Source: JADJNW01 sp964549655
GTDB taxonomy: Bacteria > Bacteroidota > Bacteroidia > Chitinophagales > Saprospiraceae
Assembly: GCA_964549655.1 (NCBI GenBank)
Contig: CAZJXN010000020.1
Coordinates: 1 to 46,037 of the forward strand
Direction of reading: 5' to 3'
Length of the DNA: 46,037 bases
Of this stretch, positions 8,237-17,906 are shown in pieces. A program made the position numbers and the translations under genes. Within the stretch, counting starts at the first letter, position 1. Each line of letters opens with the position of its first letter. The notes beneath the pieces were generated by a model that was not told the origin of the DNA, did not search any database, and saw only the letters and a list, made by a program, of their open reading frames with translations.

Positions 8237-10786
8237 TCACTTGACAAGATGAACCGGCAAATTCTCCTGCGTGGCGTCCACGATGTAATTAGAATCCATT
8301 TCTTTAGCTGATTCTATCAAATCGTGAATGCTTTGCGTCATTTCTACTTCGTCTTTTATCGGTAAATAATGAACGAACTCGCCGTTTTTAAAATAATAAA
8401 ACGCATTCGTATCAGGATGAATCGCGGTGAGATGCACCCAGCCTTTGGTAAACCACGCATACAATTCTGGTAGAATCTGAATGGTTTTTAAGACGACCTC
8501 TGGGTAATGTTCTACCAAAATCATCAGGCGCACCGGGTCGTGTACTTCAATCATTTGTAAAGGTAATCCTGGACGCAAGTCACCGTCGCTGCTATTCGAC
8601 ACACCAATCAAACCCATGACATTATGTGGCAACTTTGTCCCCGCACCCAATTTTTGATTATCCACTCTGGAAAAATAGTATTCCAAATTGATACCGCCAC
8701 AAACGGGTGGTAATGGTTTCATTACATTCAATAATAACTTGCCGTCCAAATCCGTCCGATAATCATACGAATTCATAAACGCCCGCCGGTCTAAAAACAA
8801 ACCTTTGGTGAGGCTGCGATGACCGACAAAACAAAGCGCATTTGTACCGTGACCCAACTCTGGGCGCGGCTCGAATAGAGAGACGGAGCGGCGGCGAATC
8901 GCATTGCGCACTTTTTGCAAACTGGCTTTGGTATTGATCGAAGCAAAGCGGCGGGAACGTTCTTTGGCATTTAAATCTAATGCGCGTTCAAAACTTTGCT
9001 TGTTGCGTTGGTGCGCTTTCGCGTTTTCCAGCGAGAGAATGGACTCATCGTAAAAAGCCATTTCATCGCTTGCCGTATCGTGCATCGCGCCAAGAAACTG
9101 GGTCGTTTCAGGAATGTGCAAACCATTGTTGCTTAAAATCGCCCGCACTTTTGGGTGGTTTGCCATGAATGCAAAAACCCGTGCATTGGTTGCCCCTGGA
9201 CGACCGCTACACGCACCGCAATCGTGCGCCCCGTGATGCGGATTGTTGGCACTGCTTGAGCCGTGCGCCACGAGATAAACCAACGGCGAAAAACGCTCCA
9301 CCAAGCCGATACCGCGCAGCAAGCCTTCCGTACGCACCGCCATTTCAGCTATGGTGAAACCGATTTGCAACCCATTTTCACGGTCATCCGCACTTTGGTT
9401 TTCGATTTTCAATTGTCCTTCTACATTCATGTGTGCGAAGGCATTGGAGATGGCAGGACTCATTTTGGGCCGGAAAATAGCGAGCATGAGTTGCACCGCC
9501 GCCCACACGCCTAAGGATAAGGAAATGAGAAACCCTTGCAAAAAGGTATGCGATTTTTTACTATACAATAATTCCTGTTTGCGATGCTCCTTTACATCGT
9601 ATTCTTTGATAAGGTATTGCGGCGTGACGGGCGCGGGACATAGTTTTTCGTAAAATTTGCCATGTTGCGGTTGGAAGAAAAATTCTACTCCAAAAAAGCC
9701 AGGCGAACCCAGCGTTTCGCATTCGGTATCCACAAATTCTACGTGCCGCCGCAGCGAACATTCGCGCTCGTCAATGCAAAAAACGCTCTGAAAACTTGGC
9801 AGTGCTGCTGGTTCTACCGCGTCTGATTTGTTGATTTTCAATTGTTTCAAACCCGATAGCACCTCGTCATAATAGCTCCATTCAAACGCGTCTTGCCAAA
9901 GTGACAGCACCTCATTTAGTTCCGAATATTCTAATTTTGTAAATAAATCCACAGGCGGCGTTGTGACGTACGTCGTCAATGGCTGCCAGTTTTTACCCAA
10001 ATAAGTATCCAGGTTGTCAATTTCCAACAGCAATTCAAGCAAAATCACATCCCGCAAGTCAATCTTTTTTGGATATAAAATGGAATGCGGATTGTCTTCT
10101 ATCGCCGATGCAATGCCCGACCAACCGCGATGGCTAAACTGCTGGTCAAATAAATATTGCTCAAAATAAGCTGCTTTTCCGACCACAATTTTCAACAGAT
10201 TTTCCATTGTACACTGCGCCTCATCCAACAGCAAAGCTTTCACTCTTTTGGATTTAAAAAAGCTGGTAAAACTGGTCGTTTCGAGCGTCCGAATCGCATT
10301 CAACAAGCCTTTATCTTCAAATGGAAAGTGCCACAGCGCGATGCCTTGGTCGAGGTAGCTGCACAAAATGCGGAACAACAAAGGCTGCACCAAATTGTCC
10401 AAATCAAGATGGTACGCGGTTTTCCAACACGCCCGCAAGTTGCCGATGCGTGGCTCTTTTGCACTTTTATAAGTCTGATATAGCAATCGGTCTTTCCATT
10501 TATCAAGCTGATTACTTCCTTTACGCGCTTCAATAATTCTATCCAGCACCGCCTCTTTGATACGCCCTATTTTATACAATTTCCGGTACTCATTGAGACT
10601 CAAAGTGACGTGATAACCAAATATTTTAGAGGCTTTAAAAATAGCATCATAAAAATTCAAATCCTGAAAAGCGTGCAGCGAATTATGATGGATGAAATCC
10701 TTCAAGGGCGTTTGTGAGGGCAGATAATGCTTCAATTCATGCAGCACGTGCGCCTCGTCAAAATGAGCTGATTTCATTATATTCAT
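8237..10786 (-). CDS. dabA: DabA: DUF2309 subunit of DAB inorganic-carbon transporter (carbonic-anhydrase-like)
   Basis: An 849-aa soluble protein of the UPF0753/DUF2309 family. It carries the beta-carbonic-anhydrase-like zinc site: C337 and D339 in VFCIDER, H508 in LVAHGS, and C523 in HDCGACSGR. The H-to-C spacing of 15 equals that of characterised DabA (H524, C539 in Halothiobacillus). DabA is thought to hydrate CO2 vectorially to bicarbonate, driven by DabB. The start MNIMKSAHF has a second ATG three codons on. It lies 62 bp after sulP and 87 bp before dabB on the same strand, so all three are probably one transcript. All four key residues are intact, so it should be active. Confidence 0.93.
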   Translation of the reverse strand: MNIMKSAHFDEAHVLHELKHYLPSQTPLKDFIHHNSLHAFQDLNFYDAIFKASKIFGYHVTLSLNEYRKLYKIGRIKEAVLDRIIEARKGSNQLDKWKDRLLYQTYKSAKEPRIGNLRACWKTAYHLDLDNLVQPLLFRILCSYLDQGIALWHFPFEDKGLLNAIRTLETTSFTSFFKSKRVKALLLDEAQCTMENLLKIVVGKAAYFEQYLFDQQFSHRGWSGIASAIEDNPHSILYPKKIDLRDVILLELLLEIDNLDTYLGKNWQPLTTYVTTPPVDLFTKLEYSELNEVLSLWQDAFEWSYYDEVLSGLKQLKINKSDAVEPAALPSFQSVFCIDERECSLRRHVEFVDTECETLGSPGFFGVEFFFQPQHGKFYEKLCPAPVTPQYLIKEYDVKEHRKQELLYSKKSHTFLQGFLISLSLGVWAAVQLMLAIFRPKMSPAISNAFAHMNVEGQLKIENQSADDRENGLQIGFTIAEMAVRTEGLLRGIGLVERFSPLVYLVAHGSSSANNPHHGAHDCGACSGRPGATNARVFAFMANHPKVRAILSNNGLHIPETTQFLGAMHDTASDEMAFYDESILSLENAKAHQRNKQSFERALDLNAKERSRRFASINTKASLQKVRNAIRRRSVSLFEPRPELGHGTNALCFVGHRSLTKGLFLDRRAFMNSYDYRTDLDGKLLLNVMKPLPPVCGGINLEYYFSRVDNQKLGAGTKLPHNVMGLIGVSNSSDGDLRPGLPLQMIEVHDPVRLMILVEHYPEVVLKTIQILPELYAWFTKGWVHLTAIHPDTNAFYYFKNGEFVHYLPIKDEVEMTQSIHDLIESAKEMDSNYIVDATQENLPVHLVK

Positions 10787-10848
10787 TATAATGTTTTTAA
10801 AATTTTATTAAAATCTATTTTAAATTGGTTAGTGACTTCCAACTTATA

Positions 10849-12450
10849 TTATTCCGCCATGACCGCTTTCTTCCGTGCTGCCAAATGGTGATTGGAAACG
10901 GGTTTATGCTTTTCCAAACCAACAATTTTCACGGTGCCGCCTGTTGCTTCATAATCATGTTGAAAATGGTGCAAGTTTTCCATTACGGAATGGTCTACCA
11001 ATTGAGTATTTTTCAAATCAATCGTCACATGAAAGCCTGCCGGAATTTCGTCCAACTTCTGCTTGATGCCCAAGAAATTACTGAAAATCGCTGCCTTATC
11101 AATTTCCACCAGATACTCATTGCCCTCAAATGACACCTGCGTAGGTGCTTTGAACATGGAAGTAATGGGTGTGCCGCGTACAATGTGGAAAATCATTTTC
11201 AGCGCAATGCCCGCTCCAATACCTACCAACAAATCTTCAAACAGGGTGAAAAAGATGGTGACGAGAAAAATTGCCAACTGTTCTTTGCCAATTTTGAAGG
11301 TATTGATAAACTCTTTTGGATGCGCCAATTTGATGCCGACCGTAATGAGCATCGCCGCCAGCGCCGTGTTGGGAATCAATTCAATCAATTGCGTCGCCAG
11401 CAGCACAAAAGCCAAGATGAAAAAACCGTGAAAGAAATTTGCCCAGCGCGTTTTCGCGCCGTTGTTGACGTTGGCAGAGCTACGCGCCACTTCCGAAATC
11501 ATGGGCAGACCACCCAGCACTGCCGCCAGCGTGTTGCCTACACCGATAGCAATCAAGTCTTTATTGGTATTCGATTTGCGTTTGTACGGGTCGAGCAAGT
11601 CAATGGCTTTCACGGTCAAAAGACTTTCCAGCGTACCCACCAAGGCAAACATAATTACATATTTGATGAAAACGCTGGTCTGCGCCACGCCCGAAAAATC
11701 TACATTCCAAGTGATATGTTCAAATAAATTGCCGATGTGCACCAGCGCGTATGGGGGTTCCGTGTGTTGAAAATCCATCAGCAGTTCGGCGGGAATAGCG
11801 AGCAGCAGCACGACCAAAGGAGCAGGGATTTTTTTGATAATCGGATTTTTAATGTACCCCCAACCCATCATGATTGCCAAACTGACAACCCCGATCAGCG
11901 TCGCTTTTGGGTCGAAATGGGCGATGTAGTTTGGAATACTGCCCAAGAGTTCAAACGGGCCTTTACCTTTGGTCAGCGCCGGATTAATATCCAATAATAC
12001 TGGAATTTGTTTGGCAATGATAATCAAGCCAATAGCTGCCAGCATTCCATGAATTGCGGAAAGTGGGAAGAAATCTGCGAATTTGCCCATCTTTAAAATT
12101 CCAAATAAGATTTGGATAATTCCCGCTATCACCATCGCGCCAAGCGCCAAATGCCAGCCCGTCTCGCCGCCGCCAAAATCCGCTACAGCGCCCGCCACGA
12201 TTACAATCAAACCCGCCGCCGGACCTTTAATCGTCAGCCGAGAACCTGCTAAAAAACTCACCAGAATACCACCAATGATAGCAGTCACTAAGCCCATCAC
12301 CGGCGGAAAATCACTCGCTTTAGCAATACCCAAACTCAAAGGCAACGCTAACAGGAAAACAATAAAACCAGAAACGGCATCGGCACTGACATTTTCTCGC
12401 AGTCCTTGCAGCCCATCTTTTGGTAAAGTGGATTTATTTATATTCGACAT
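10849..12450 (-). CDS. SulP-family anion (probably bicarbonate) transporter with STAS domain
   Basis: A 533-aa protein. The N-terminal 24 residues lead into the SulP membrane domain (VSGFIVFLLALPLSLGIAKA, then LVTAIIGGILVSFLAGSRL). The middle has the family stretch AIGVGNTLAAVLGGLPMISE. The C-terminal part after about residue 440 is a STAS domain (HVTIDLKNTQLVDHSVMENL). SulP transporters carry sulfate, bicarbonate or other anions, usually with sodium or protons. Placement directly upstream of dabA-dabB, with no sulfate-assimilation genes near, points to bicarbonate as in BicA. That is inference from context; the sequence alone does not settle the substrate. Confidence 0.9.
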   Translation of the reverse strand: MSNINKSTLPKDGLQGLRENVSADAVSGFIVFLLALPLSLGIAKASDFPPVMGLVTAIIGGILVSFLAGSRLTIKGPAAGLIVIVAGAVADFGGGETGWHLALGAMVIAGIIQILFGILKMGKFADFFPLSAIHGMLAAIGLIIIAKQIPVLLDINPALTKGKGPFELLGSIPNYIAHFDPKATLIGVVSLAIMMGWGYIKNPIIKKIPAPLVVLLLAIPAELLMDFQHTEPPYALVHIGNLFEHITWNVDFSGVAQTSVFIKYVIMFALVGTLESLLTVKAIDLLDPYKRKSNTNKDLIAIGVGNTLAAVLGGLPMISEVARSSANVNNGAKTRWANFFHGFFILAFVLLATQLIELIPNTALAAMLITVGIKLAHPKEFINTFKIGKEQLAIFLVTIFFTLFEDLLVGIGAGIALKMIFHIVRGTPITSMFKAPTQVSFEGNEYLVEIDKAAIFSNFLGIKQKLDEIPAGFHVTIDLKNTQLVDHSVMENLHHFQHDYEATGGTVKIVGLEKHKPVSNHHLAARKKAVMAE

Positions 12451-12612
12451 ATTTATACTATTTTAAAATGAATGTAATAGAATGTTAAGACAGCGAATGG
12501 CGGTTTGCCATTGCGGAACATTCCCTTTAGTTAAAAATCATTGAAATAAATGAAATAATTAGCGCAAGCAATTGATTATCAATGGCATAGGAATTATTCT
12601 AAACTTAAAAAT

Positions 12613-12978
12613 TTAGGAAAGAAAAGCCTTCGTGCAGTGGAAAAGGATGTACAATTTGGGGAAATACAGGGTGTTGAGAAGATAATTATGATATGTTTTT
12701 AAAGAAAAACTTTTAAAGTATACCGATAGTAAAAGGGAAATACGGGCAGTCTGGACGATGTTTTTTTGAAAAATCGGATTTATATGCTCTTCCAAACCAC
12801 TGCCGCCTGCGCCAGTTTGTTTAATTTTTTCGTCTTCCGCAGCGTGATTTCCAAAACAGCCTTCTTCTTCTTCGATTGATTCTTTGGACTCTGTAATAAA
12901 AGGTAGGATAGGACTGTTGGTGGTACCCAGTACCAAAATCAGGAAAGTGAGAAAGTATATGTTGTATATTTTTTTCAC
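12613..12978 (-). CDS. Hypothetical small membrane-anchored protein (doubtful)
   Basis: Reading from GTG 12978 gives about 121 aa beginning VKKIYNIYFLTFLILVLG, a plausible signal or anchor helix. An acidic stretch (ESKESIEEEEGCFGN) and a glycine patch follow. The last 50 residues, rich in Leu, Tyr, Phe and Lys, look like AT-rich non-coding sequence, so a shorter protein or a spurious frame is possible. The frame is open to 13044. I do not recognise a family. It lies upstream of sulP's promoter side and is not obviously linked to it. Confidence 0.3.
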   Translation of the reverse strand: MKKIYNIYFLTFLILVLGTTNSPILPFITESKESIEEEEGCFGNHAAEDEKIKQTGAGGSGLEEHINPIFQKNIVQTARISLLLSVYFKSFSLKTYHNYLLNTLYFPKLYILFHCTKAFLS

Positions 12979-13044
12979 TAAAATCGAGTGATCGTTTCGT
13001 CCAAGAATCGCCACAAAACTAAGCGCATTGCTTGAGATCTGCAA

Positions 13045-13401
13045 TAGAAATAACGTCTTTTTTAACAGCTATGGAATAATCGCTTATAAATAAGCAAAAC
13101 ACGGTTTACATTGAAATAATATTTTATCAAGCATTCAAAATTTAAAATATTGTATCTTTATCGTTTGCGTTTAAAATACTTTTTAACCAATTCTTTCTCA
13201 TCAGTTGAAGGTTTTAGTCTTCAAATTTCTGTATGTGACATTTGAATCGGGCGTATTTTTGTTTAAAATAAAGAATTAAAAGCTGGAAGCTGCGCATGAT
13301 TCAACTGTAAAAATGGATGGAAGAAATTAAGAATATTGATTAAGTAGCGGAAATAGAAAAGAGTAATTACAAATACCGGAATATAAGTTGATGATAAGAA
13401 G
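13045..13401. other. Gene-free region of about 360 bp
   Basis: AT-rich sequence with no coding frame. One perfect TAnnTTTG box (13254-13261, plus strand) is present but has no TTTG at the proper distance and no gene after it. I see nothing else. Confidence 0.4.
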
Positions 13402-13475
13402 TAGCGTGGGGGAGGCTTGAACTCCCGACCTTGCGATTATGAATCGCACGCTCTAACCAGCTGAGCTACCGCGCC
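13402..13475 (-). tRNA. tRNA with anticodon CAT (elongator Met or Ile2)
   Basis: On the minus strand the sequence folds as a tRNA. The D stem is GCTC/GAGC, the anticodon stem is TGCGA/TCGCA with loop TTCATAA (anticodon CAT), and the T arm is GGGAG-TTCAAGC-CTCCC. The acceptor is GGCGCGG against CCACGCT, which leaves a G-U at 1:72 and a C-A mismatch at 5:68. CCA is not encoded. It lacks the three G-C pairs of initiator tRNA, so it is elongator Met or, if lysidine-modified, Ile2; I cannot separate these by eye. Confidence 0.88.
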
Positions 13476-13547
13476 ATTTTTTGAAAGCGAATGCAAATAT
13501 CGGGTTTTATTAAATGCTATGCAATAGGTAAAAGCGAATTTTTTCTT

Positions 13548-13595
13548 AATAACCAAACTTGGTTGGTTGAAATAAACCAAACAAGTTTGGTTATT
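13548..13595. repeat. Perfect 14-bp inverted repeat with nested stem
   Basis: Arms 13548-13561 and 13582-13595 are perfectly complementary. An inner 6-bp stem (13563-13568 with 13575-13580) fills most of the loop. It sits just past the stop codon of the minus-strand DUF2141 gene. There is no T-tract on the correct side, so it is more an mRNA 3' stem-loop than a classic terminator. Confidence 0.6.
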
Positions 13596-13597
13596 AC

Positions 13598-14032
13598 TCA
13601 ATGCTTACGCCAGCGTTTCAGTTCCACGCTCAAATCTTTTTGCGCCTCGTCCAGTTCTACTTGGGTTTCGGTGAAGGTGGGACTGCGCCATTTTACTTTT
13701 GGATTATTAGAAAAAGCATACGGTTCGATTGGAATGCCAAGATAATTTTTGTCTAATTGCCCATTGTTATTCACATCATGGTAAATGGCGATGGCATATT
13801 TGCCAAAAGGCAGGTCGGAAATGGAAATTCGTAAGGCATTAGTCGCTTTTACGGGTGCTATTTTTAAACTAATTTCGTTACCGTCTATCAAGAAATTTTG
13901 TTCGGAATCATAAATGGCTACCCGCAGCGAGCCACTCGGTGTCTCAATATTGCTGACTTGTAGCACTAAGTCCCCTTTTTTATAGGGCAAAAGTAGAATC
14001 GTCGCCAAAAAAACGATGTTGTATAGCCGCAT
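13598..14032 (-). CDS. DUF2141 secreted protein
   Basis: A 144-aa protein with an N-terminal hydrophobic signal (YNIVFLATILLLPY). The mature domain has LVLQVSNIETPSGSLRVAIYD, LPFGKYAIAIYHDVNNNGQLD and LGIPIEPYAFSNN, the hallmark motifs of DUF2141 (PF09912). The DxNxNGxLD stretch resembles a calcium-binding loop. Family members are periplasmic or surface beta-sandwich proteins of unknown function. The gene is single, with a stem-loop after it. Confidence 0.9.
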   Translation of the reverse strand: MRLYNIVFLATILLLPYKKGDLVLQVSNIETPSGSLRVAIYDSEQNFLIDGNEISLKIAPVKATNALRISISDLPFGKYAIAIYHDVNNNGQLDKNYLGIPIEPYAFSNNPKVKWRSPTFTETQVELDEAQKDLSVELKRWRKH

Positions 14033-14138
14033 TTTTCTTTCTGATTTTTAAACACAACTACAAACGAAAAAAAGAGTTCATTATTGGGTGAGATGCCAGA
14101 TGCCAGATTAGAAGATACCGGATAACCAATAACGATAT

Positions 14139-15185
14139 TTACATAACAGACTTTAGCAAGGGTAAACTGACGCGGAAATGACCTTGGTCGGTGGAGATGG
14201 CGATGGGTTGGTTGGAAAAAAAGGCATAGCGGCTTTGAATATTTTCCAAACCAACGTTAGTAGAGGGCATGGTTTGTTTCTTTTTTTGTAAATTATTTTG
14301 AATGACTAAATGTCCATTTTCTGTGAAAACTTCAACTTTTAAGGGCTTATCTTTGGAAATGATGTTGTGTTTAATGGCGTTTTCAAATAAAATCTGCAAG
14401 GAAAGCGGCACGATTTGGTCGTGTTTGGCAGCATTCGGAATGTTGACTTCAATGTGTAAATTATCCCCGAAGCGTTCTTTTAATAAAAAATTATAAGCAT
14501 CCAAAAATTGTAATTCTTCTTCTAAATGAATGAGCTTTTTGTCTCTGATTTCTAAAATATAACGATATACTTTGGAGAGCATTTGTACAAATTTCACTGC
14601 CTTTTGTGGGTCTTCTGGGATGATGTAAATCAAGGTATTCAAACTATTAAATAAAAAATGTGGATTGACTTGATTGCGCAAACCTTCGAGCTGGGATTCA
14701 ATGTTTTCGCGGCGTAGGCGTTCGGTTTCTATTACCAACTGTTTCCAACGTACATAAAAAAAGATACTTTCGTAAATAGTGATAACAATGATAATAACGG
14801 TAAACGACGCTACTGCATAGTCAAACTCGGTCAAATCCGGTCTTCCCGGGTCGCCTGCTGCGTGATGTAAAACATCTAATATTGGATTAAGGGCAATGTA
14901 AATAACTATCGTGAGTAATGCAGAATATAAGATGCGTTTTTGGGTGTCTTTTTGTTCGGGAAAGCGGCGACGCAGTCGAGCAATTATCCAGCGAATCGTC
15001 AGCCAATAGGTGACTGTATGGATGATAGAGCCAATAAATTTGGGCAGGTAAGCGACTAATCCATCCGACAAACTCTCCTTCAAAAACAACAACGGCATCA
15101 CAAAAGCCAAAACCGGAATGCCGATGAGCAGCGCTATGCGGTCATCCACGCCTATGGTTGCAATCAGCCTTTCTTTGGTGGTCAT
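14139..15185 (-). CDS. LytS/YehU-type sensor histidine kinase
   Basis: A 348-aa protein. Four predicted membrane helices lie in the first 145 residues (around 18-36, 46-70, 85-103 and 125-145). A short coiled linker follows, then the His_kinase domain (PF06580) with phospho-acceptor H176 in NQVNPHFLFNSLNTL. The HATPase part has the N-box LQILFENAIKHN and a G-box-like VGLENIQSRYAFF. Such kinases usually pair with a LytTR response regulator encoded next door; none is in this window, so it is an orphan here. Downstream on the same strand is the DUF2141 gene, 106 bp away. Confidence 0.9.
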   Translation of the reverse strand: MTTKERLIATIGVDDRIALLIGIPVLAFVMPLLFLKESLSDGLVAYLPKFIGSIIHTVTYWLTIRWIIARLRRRFPEQKDTQKRILYSALLTIVIYIALNPILDVLHHAAGDPGRPDLTEFDYAVASFTVIIIVITIYESIFFYVRWKQLVIETERLRRENIESQLEGLRNQVNPHFLFNSLNTLIYIIPEDPQKAVKFVQMLSKVYRYILEIRDKKLIHLEEELQFLDAYNFLLKERFGDNLHIEVNIPNAAKHDQIVPLSLQILFENAIKHNIISKDKPLKVEVFTENGHLVIQNNLQKKKQTMPSTNVGLENIQSRYAFFSNQPIAISTDQGHFRVSLPLLKSVM

Positions 15186-15350
15186 GGCTTAAAAAATTTA
15201 CGGAAGATACAGTTTTTTTTAAAAGGCGCTGATTATACAAAGACAACCAGCGCCGGTTTATCAGAATAAATGCGGATAATATTCGATTTGCTGATTTGCT
15301 AATAACCCGTGCCAACTATTAGCATATTGGCACATAAGCATATTAGTACA

Positions 15351-17750
15351 TTAAAATTGAACTCTATATAAAATATCAGGAAAAAAGCCTGATTGGTACA
15401 CATCATTTACTTGATTGGTCAAGTTATTATATCTTTTTTGAAAAATATTTTCTCTGTTTGTAACATTCTGAAAATCAAGAAAGAATTGTTGCGAGAACTT
15501 GCGCGTGCGGCTATTTTTCAAAAAGCCAACCTTCACATCAAAGCGGAAATACGGGTCGTAACGCTCACTGAATGCCAAGTCTTCTTGCAAGACTTCGTCA
15601 CCTTTTGCTTTGGAAGCATTGAGGTCAACGGGCGTGTAGTAACGTCCACCGGCATTGGTGATTTTCGTGTCAATCGTGAACGCATTGCGTTTGTCTTTGC
15701 CCACTTTAAATTCTCTACCAGCCAAGAGATTCACGATGTAATTATTATTGAAAGCTGAATTTCGTTCGATGCCGTCGCTGCCTTCATATTTGGAATCAAA
15801 AACAGAAGCGGTGAGCAAGCCGTAATAACCTTTGCTAAAGAATTTTTCAACAGTCAATTCCAAACCGATATTTGAACCAACTCCCTCATTCACCAACGAG
15901 CCGCGTTCGGGAAACACAAAGTCTGCACCAGCATTCAATAAGGAGAAAGAACTCGGCGTACTTTCCACTGCCGCATTGTCAATAGTCTGGTAATAAGCCT
16001 CCAACTTCGTGCGCCAATCCGTGCCAAAACGTACGTCATAACCCAACACAAAATGATTGCTTCTTACAAAATCCAAGTCCTCGTTCGTACGCTCGTACAC
16101 GCCCGGACGCACCTCCTCCGTGAAGAAAAACACAGGCAGCGGCTGCATTTGGTGGTGCAAACCATAGCCTACGCTCAAACTTTGATTCGGTAAAAATTGC
16201 CAGTTGACAGAAGCACGCGGTTCAATCGCCGTTGATTCGTTGAAATCCAGATATTGCGCATGTAAGCCGGTGTTGAGCGTCCATGTTGAGCTGATTTTGT
16301 ATTGCGTTTGGGCGTATGCTTCGAGCAGCGTCATGCCTCCGTTGAAGTCGCGCACTGTAATCCAATCTGGTTCGCCATCGCCGTCCAAATCGGGGCGTTT
16401 GTCGCGGTCGTCCACTTTGGTATCAAGGTTGAAATATTGTGCCAAAATGCCTGTACGCAGGGAGAAGCGCGCATTGTATTTTTTATTCAAATAAGAAGAC
16501 AAACGGTAGGTGTCGGTCACATCTTTTACATCGGTCACGCGGAGTTTTCGAGTGCCTTCATCGAGATAATTATCTTGCGTGTAACCATTTCGAGCCGTTG
16601 AAGCCGACAAAATCGTGCGGATGTACGCATTTTCGCCCACCATGATATTGTGTTTGACACCCAAAATACCCAATTGCGAATCGGCGTAACCATCTTCATT
16701 CGGGTCGGCGAATAAATCCGTCTCATCAATTTCATTGCCCAAAAAGTCAATATCCGCTAAGCCACCGATTCCAAAAATGGAAAACTTACCTGCTTTGCCA
16801 TTTGCAAAATCGAGTTTAAAAGACAAATCCTGATAATTCGGCGTCGCATTCGTTCCAACTGGAATGCCCAATGCACCGGCAAGTCCTACAAAAGAGTAGC
16901 GATAACTGACCAAAAACGAACTGGTTTTCTTTGCATTCAAAGGACCTTCCGCCATAAATTCCAAACCACTGAAAGCTGCTAACTGTGCGGTAAATTCATA
17001 ATTCTCGCGATTGCCACTGCGGAAGCCCACGTCGAACACACCGCCCACGGCATTGCCATATTCGGCTGGAAATGCGGAAGTCAAAAAATCAGAAGTCGCC
17101 AGCAAATTCGGATTCAAAGCACTCACCGGACCGCCCGTCGTCCCCAAGGTCGAAAAGTGATTTGGATTCGGAATCGGAATGCCTTCCAAACGCCACAGCA
17201 CGCCCGTTGGGGAGTTGCCGCGAATCACGATGTCATTGCGCGAATCATCCGCTACGGACACGCCCGCAAAGTTACCCGCCAAACGTGCCACATCATTGCG
17301 ACCACCCGAAAAACGCGTGACTTCCTCTAAGTTGAAACTCCGTGCGCTGATACCCGCCATCTCGTTCACCGTTTTGTCTTTGTCGGTTCGCGCGGTCACG
17401 ACGACTTCGTTCATTTGCGTGACCGATTCCTCCAAACCTAAGTTGAGTGTCGTCTCTTTACCGGCAGTAACTACCACGTTTGGAATCGTAATCGAATTGT
17501 AGCCAATGTAGCTGATGCGAAAGCTGTGGCGACCGACCGGCACATTTTCTAATGCAAATCGTCCTTCGTTGTCAGTTTGGGTGCCAATTGTGGGCTGTAT
17601 GGTAATGAGTTCAATCGTCACGGCGACGAGCGGCACTTCTGATTGTTGGTCGAGAATCGTGCCGCGTACCGTTTGTGTGTTTTGCGCGAAGGCAAATCCA
17701 GAAAATACAAGGAAAAAGAGGAAAAATGTAGATTGTTTCAGGTTTAACAT
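15351..17750 (-). CDS. TonB-dependent receptor with carboxypeptidase-regulatory-like N-domain
   Basis: A 799-aa outer-membrane protein. The signal peptide (FFLFFLVFSGFAFAQ) is followed by a CarboxypepD_reg-like beta-sandwich (about 25-110: VRGTILDQQSEVPLVAVTIE, LENVPVGRHSFRISYIGYNS). The plug domain then contains FAGVSVADDSRNDIVIRGNS, and the beta-barrel ends with ...LYRVQF, a typical aromatic last residue. It is not of SusC type, since it lacks a SusD partner and the longer SusC plug. The substrate is unknown. It is a single gene on the minus strand, upstream of the LytS-type kinase. Confidence 0.92.
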   Translation of the reverse strand: MLNLKQSTFFLFFLVFSGFAFAQNTQTVRGTILDQQSEVPLVAVTIELITIQPTIGTQTDNEGRFALENVPVGRHSFRISYIGYNSITIPNVVVTAGKETTLNLGLEESVTQMNEVVVTARTDKDKTVNEMAGISARSFNLEEVTRFSGGRNDVARLAGNFAGVSVADDSRNDIVIRGNSPTGVLWRLEGIPIPNPNHFSTLGTTGGPVSALNPNLLATSDFLTSAFPAEYGNAVGGVFDVGFRSGNRENYEFTAQLAAFSGLEFMAEGPLNAKKTSSFLVSYRYSFVGLAGALGIPVGTNATPNYQDLSFKLDFANGKAGKFSIFGIGGLADIDFLGNEIDETDLFADPNEDGYADSQLGILGVKHNIMVGENAYIRTILSASTARNGYTQDNYLDEGTRKLRVTDVKDVTDTYRLSSYLNKKYNARFSLRTGILAQYFNLDTKVDDRDKRPDLDGDGEPDWITVRDFNGGMTLLEAYAQTQYKISSTWTLNTGLHAQYLDFNESTAIEPRASVNWQFLPNQSLSVGYGLHHQMQPLPVFFFTEEVRPGVYERTNEDLDFVRSNHFVLGYDVRFGTDWRTKLEAYYQTIDNAAVESTPSSFSLLNAGADFVFPERGSLVNEGVGSNIGLELTVEKFFSKGYYGLLTASVFDSKYEGSDGIERNSAFNNNYIVNLLAGREFKVGKDKRNAFTIDTKITNAGGRYYTPVDLNASKAKGDEVLQEDLAFSERYDPYFRFDVKVGFLKNSRTRKFSQQFFLDFQNVTNRENIFQKRYNNLTNQVNDVYQSGFFPDILYRVQF

Positions 17751-17843
17751 GGCTTATTTTTTTGTAGTAATAAATTTCGATTGCATTGCAAAAGTGTTAC
17801 AAAAGGAAGGGGGAAGCCAGCGTTTTCCGGTGAGGTGTGAAAT

Positions 17844-17906
17844 GGGAAGGGTGAAACGCAAATTGGGAAAGGTGAAACGCAAATTGGGAAGGGTGAATTG
17901 TGAAAC
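17844..17906. repeat. 21-bp tandem repeat, about three copies
   Basis: Units start at 17844, 17865 and 17886 with core GGGAAGGGTGAAACGCAAATT. Copy 2 has one change and copy 3 diverges after GGGAAGGGTGAA. It lies in the 408-bp intergenic region between the divergent TonB-receptor and lgt genes, nearer the receptor start. Confidence 0.8.

Noticed and set aside
13254..13261. TATTTTTG box in the 13045-13401 gap
   Set aside because: No TTTG at proper spacing and no gene downstream on that strand.
15351..17750. SusC-type receptor in a polysaccharide utilisation locus
   Set aside because: No SusD gene is adjacent, and size and plug do not fit SusC.
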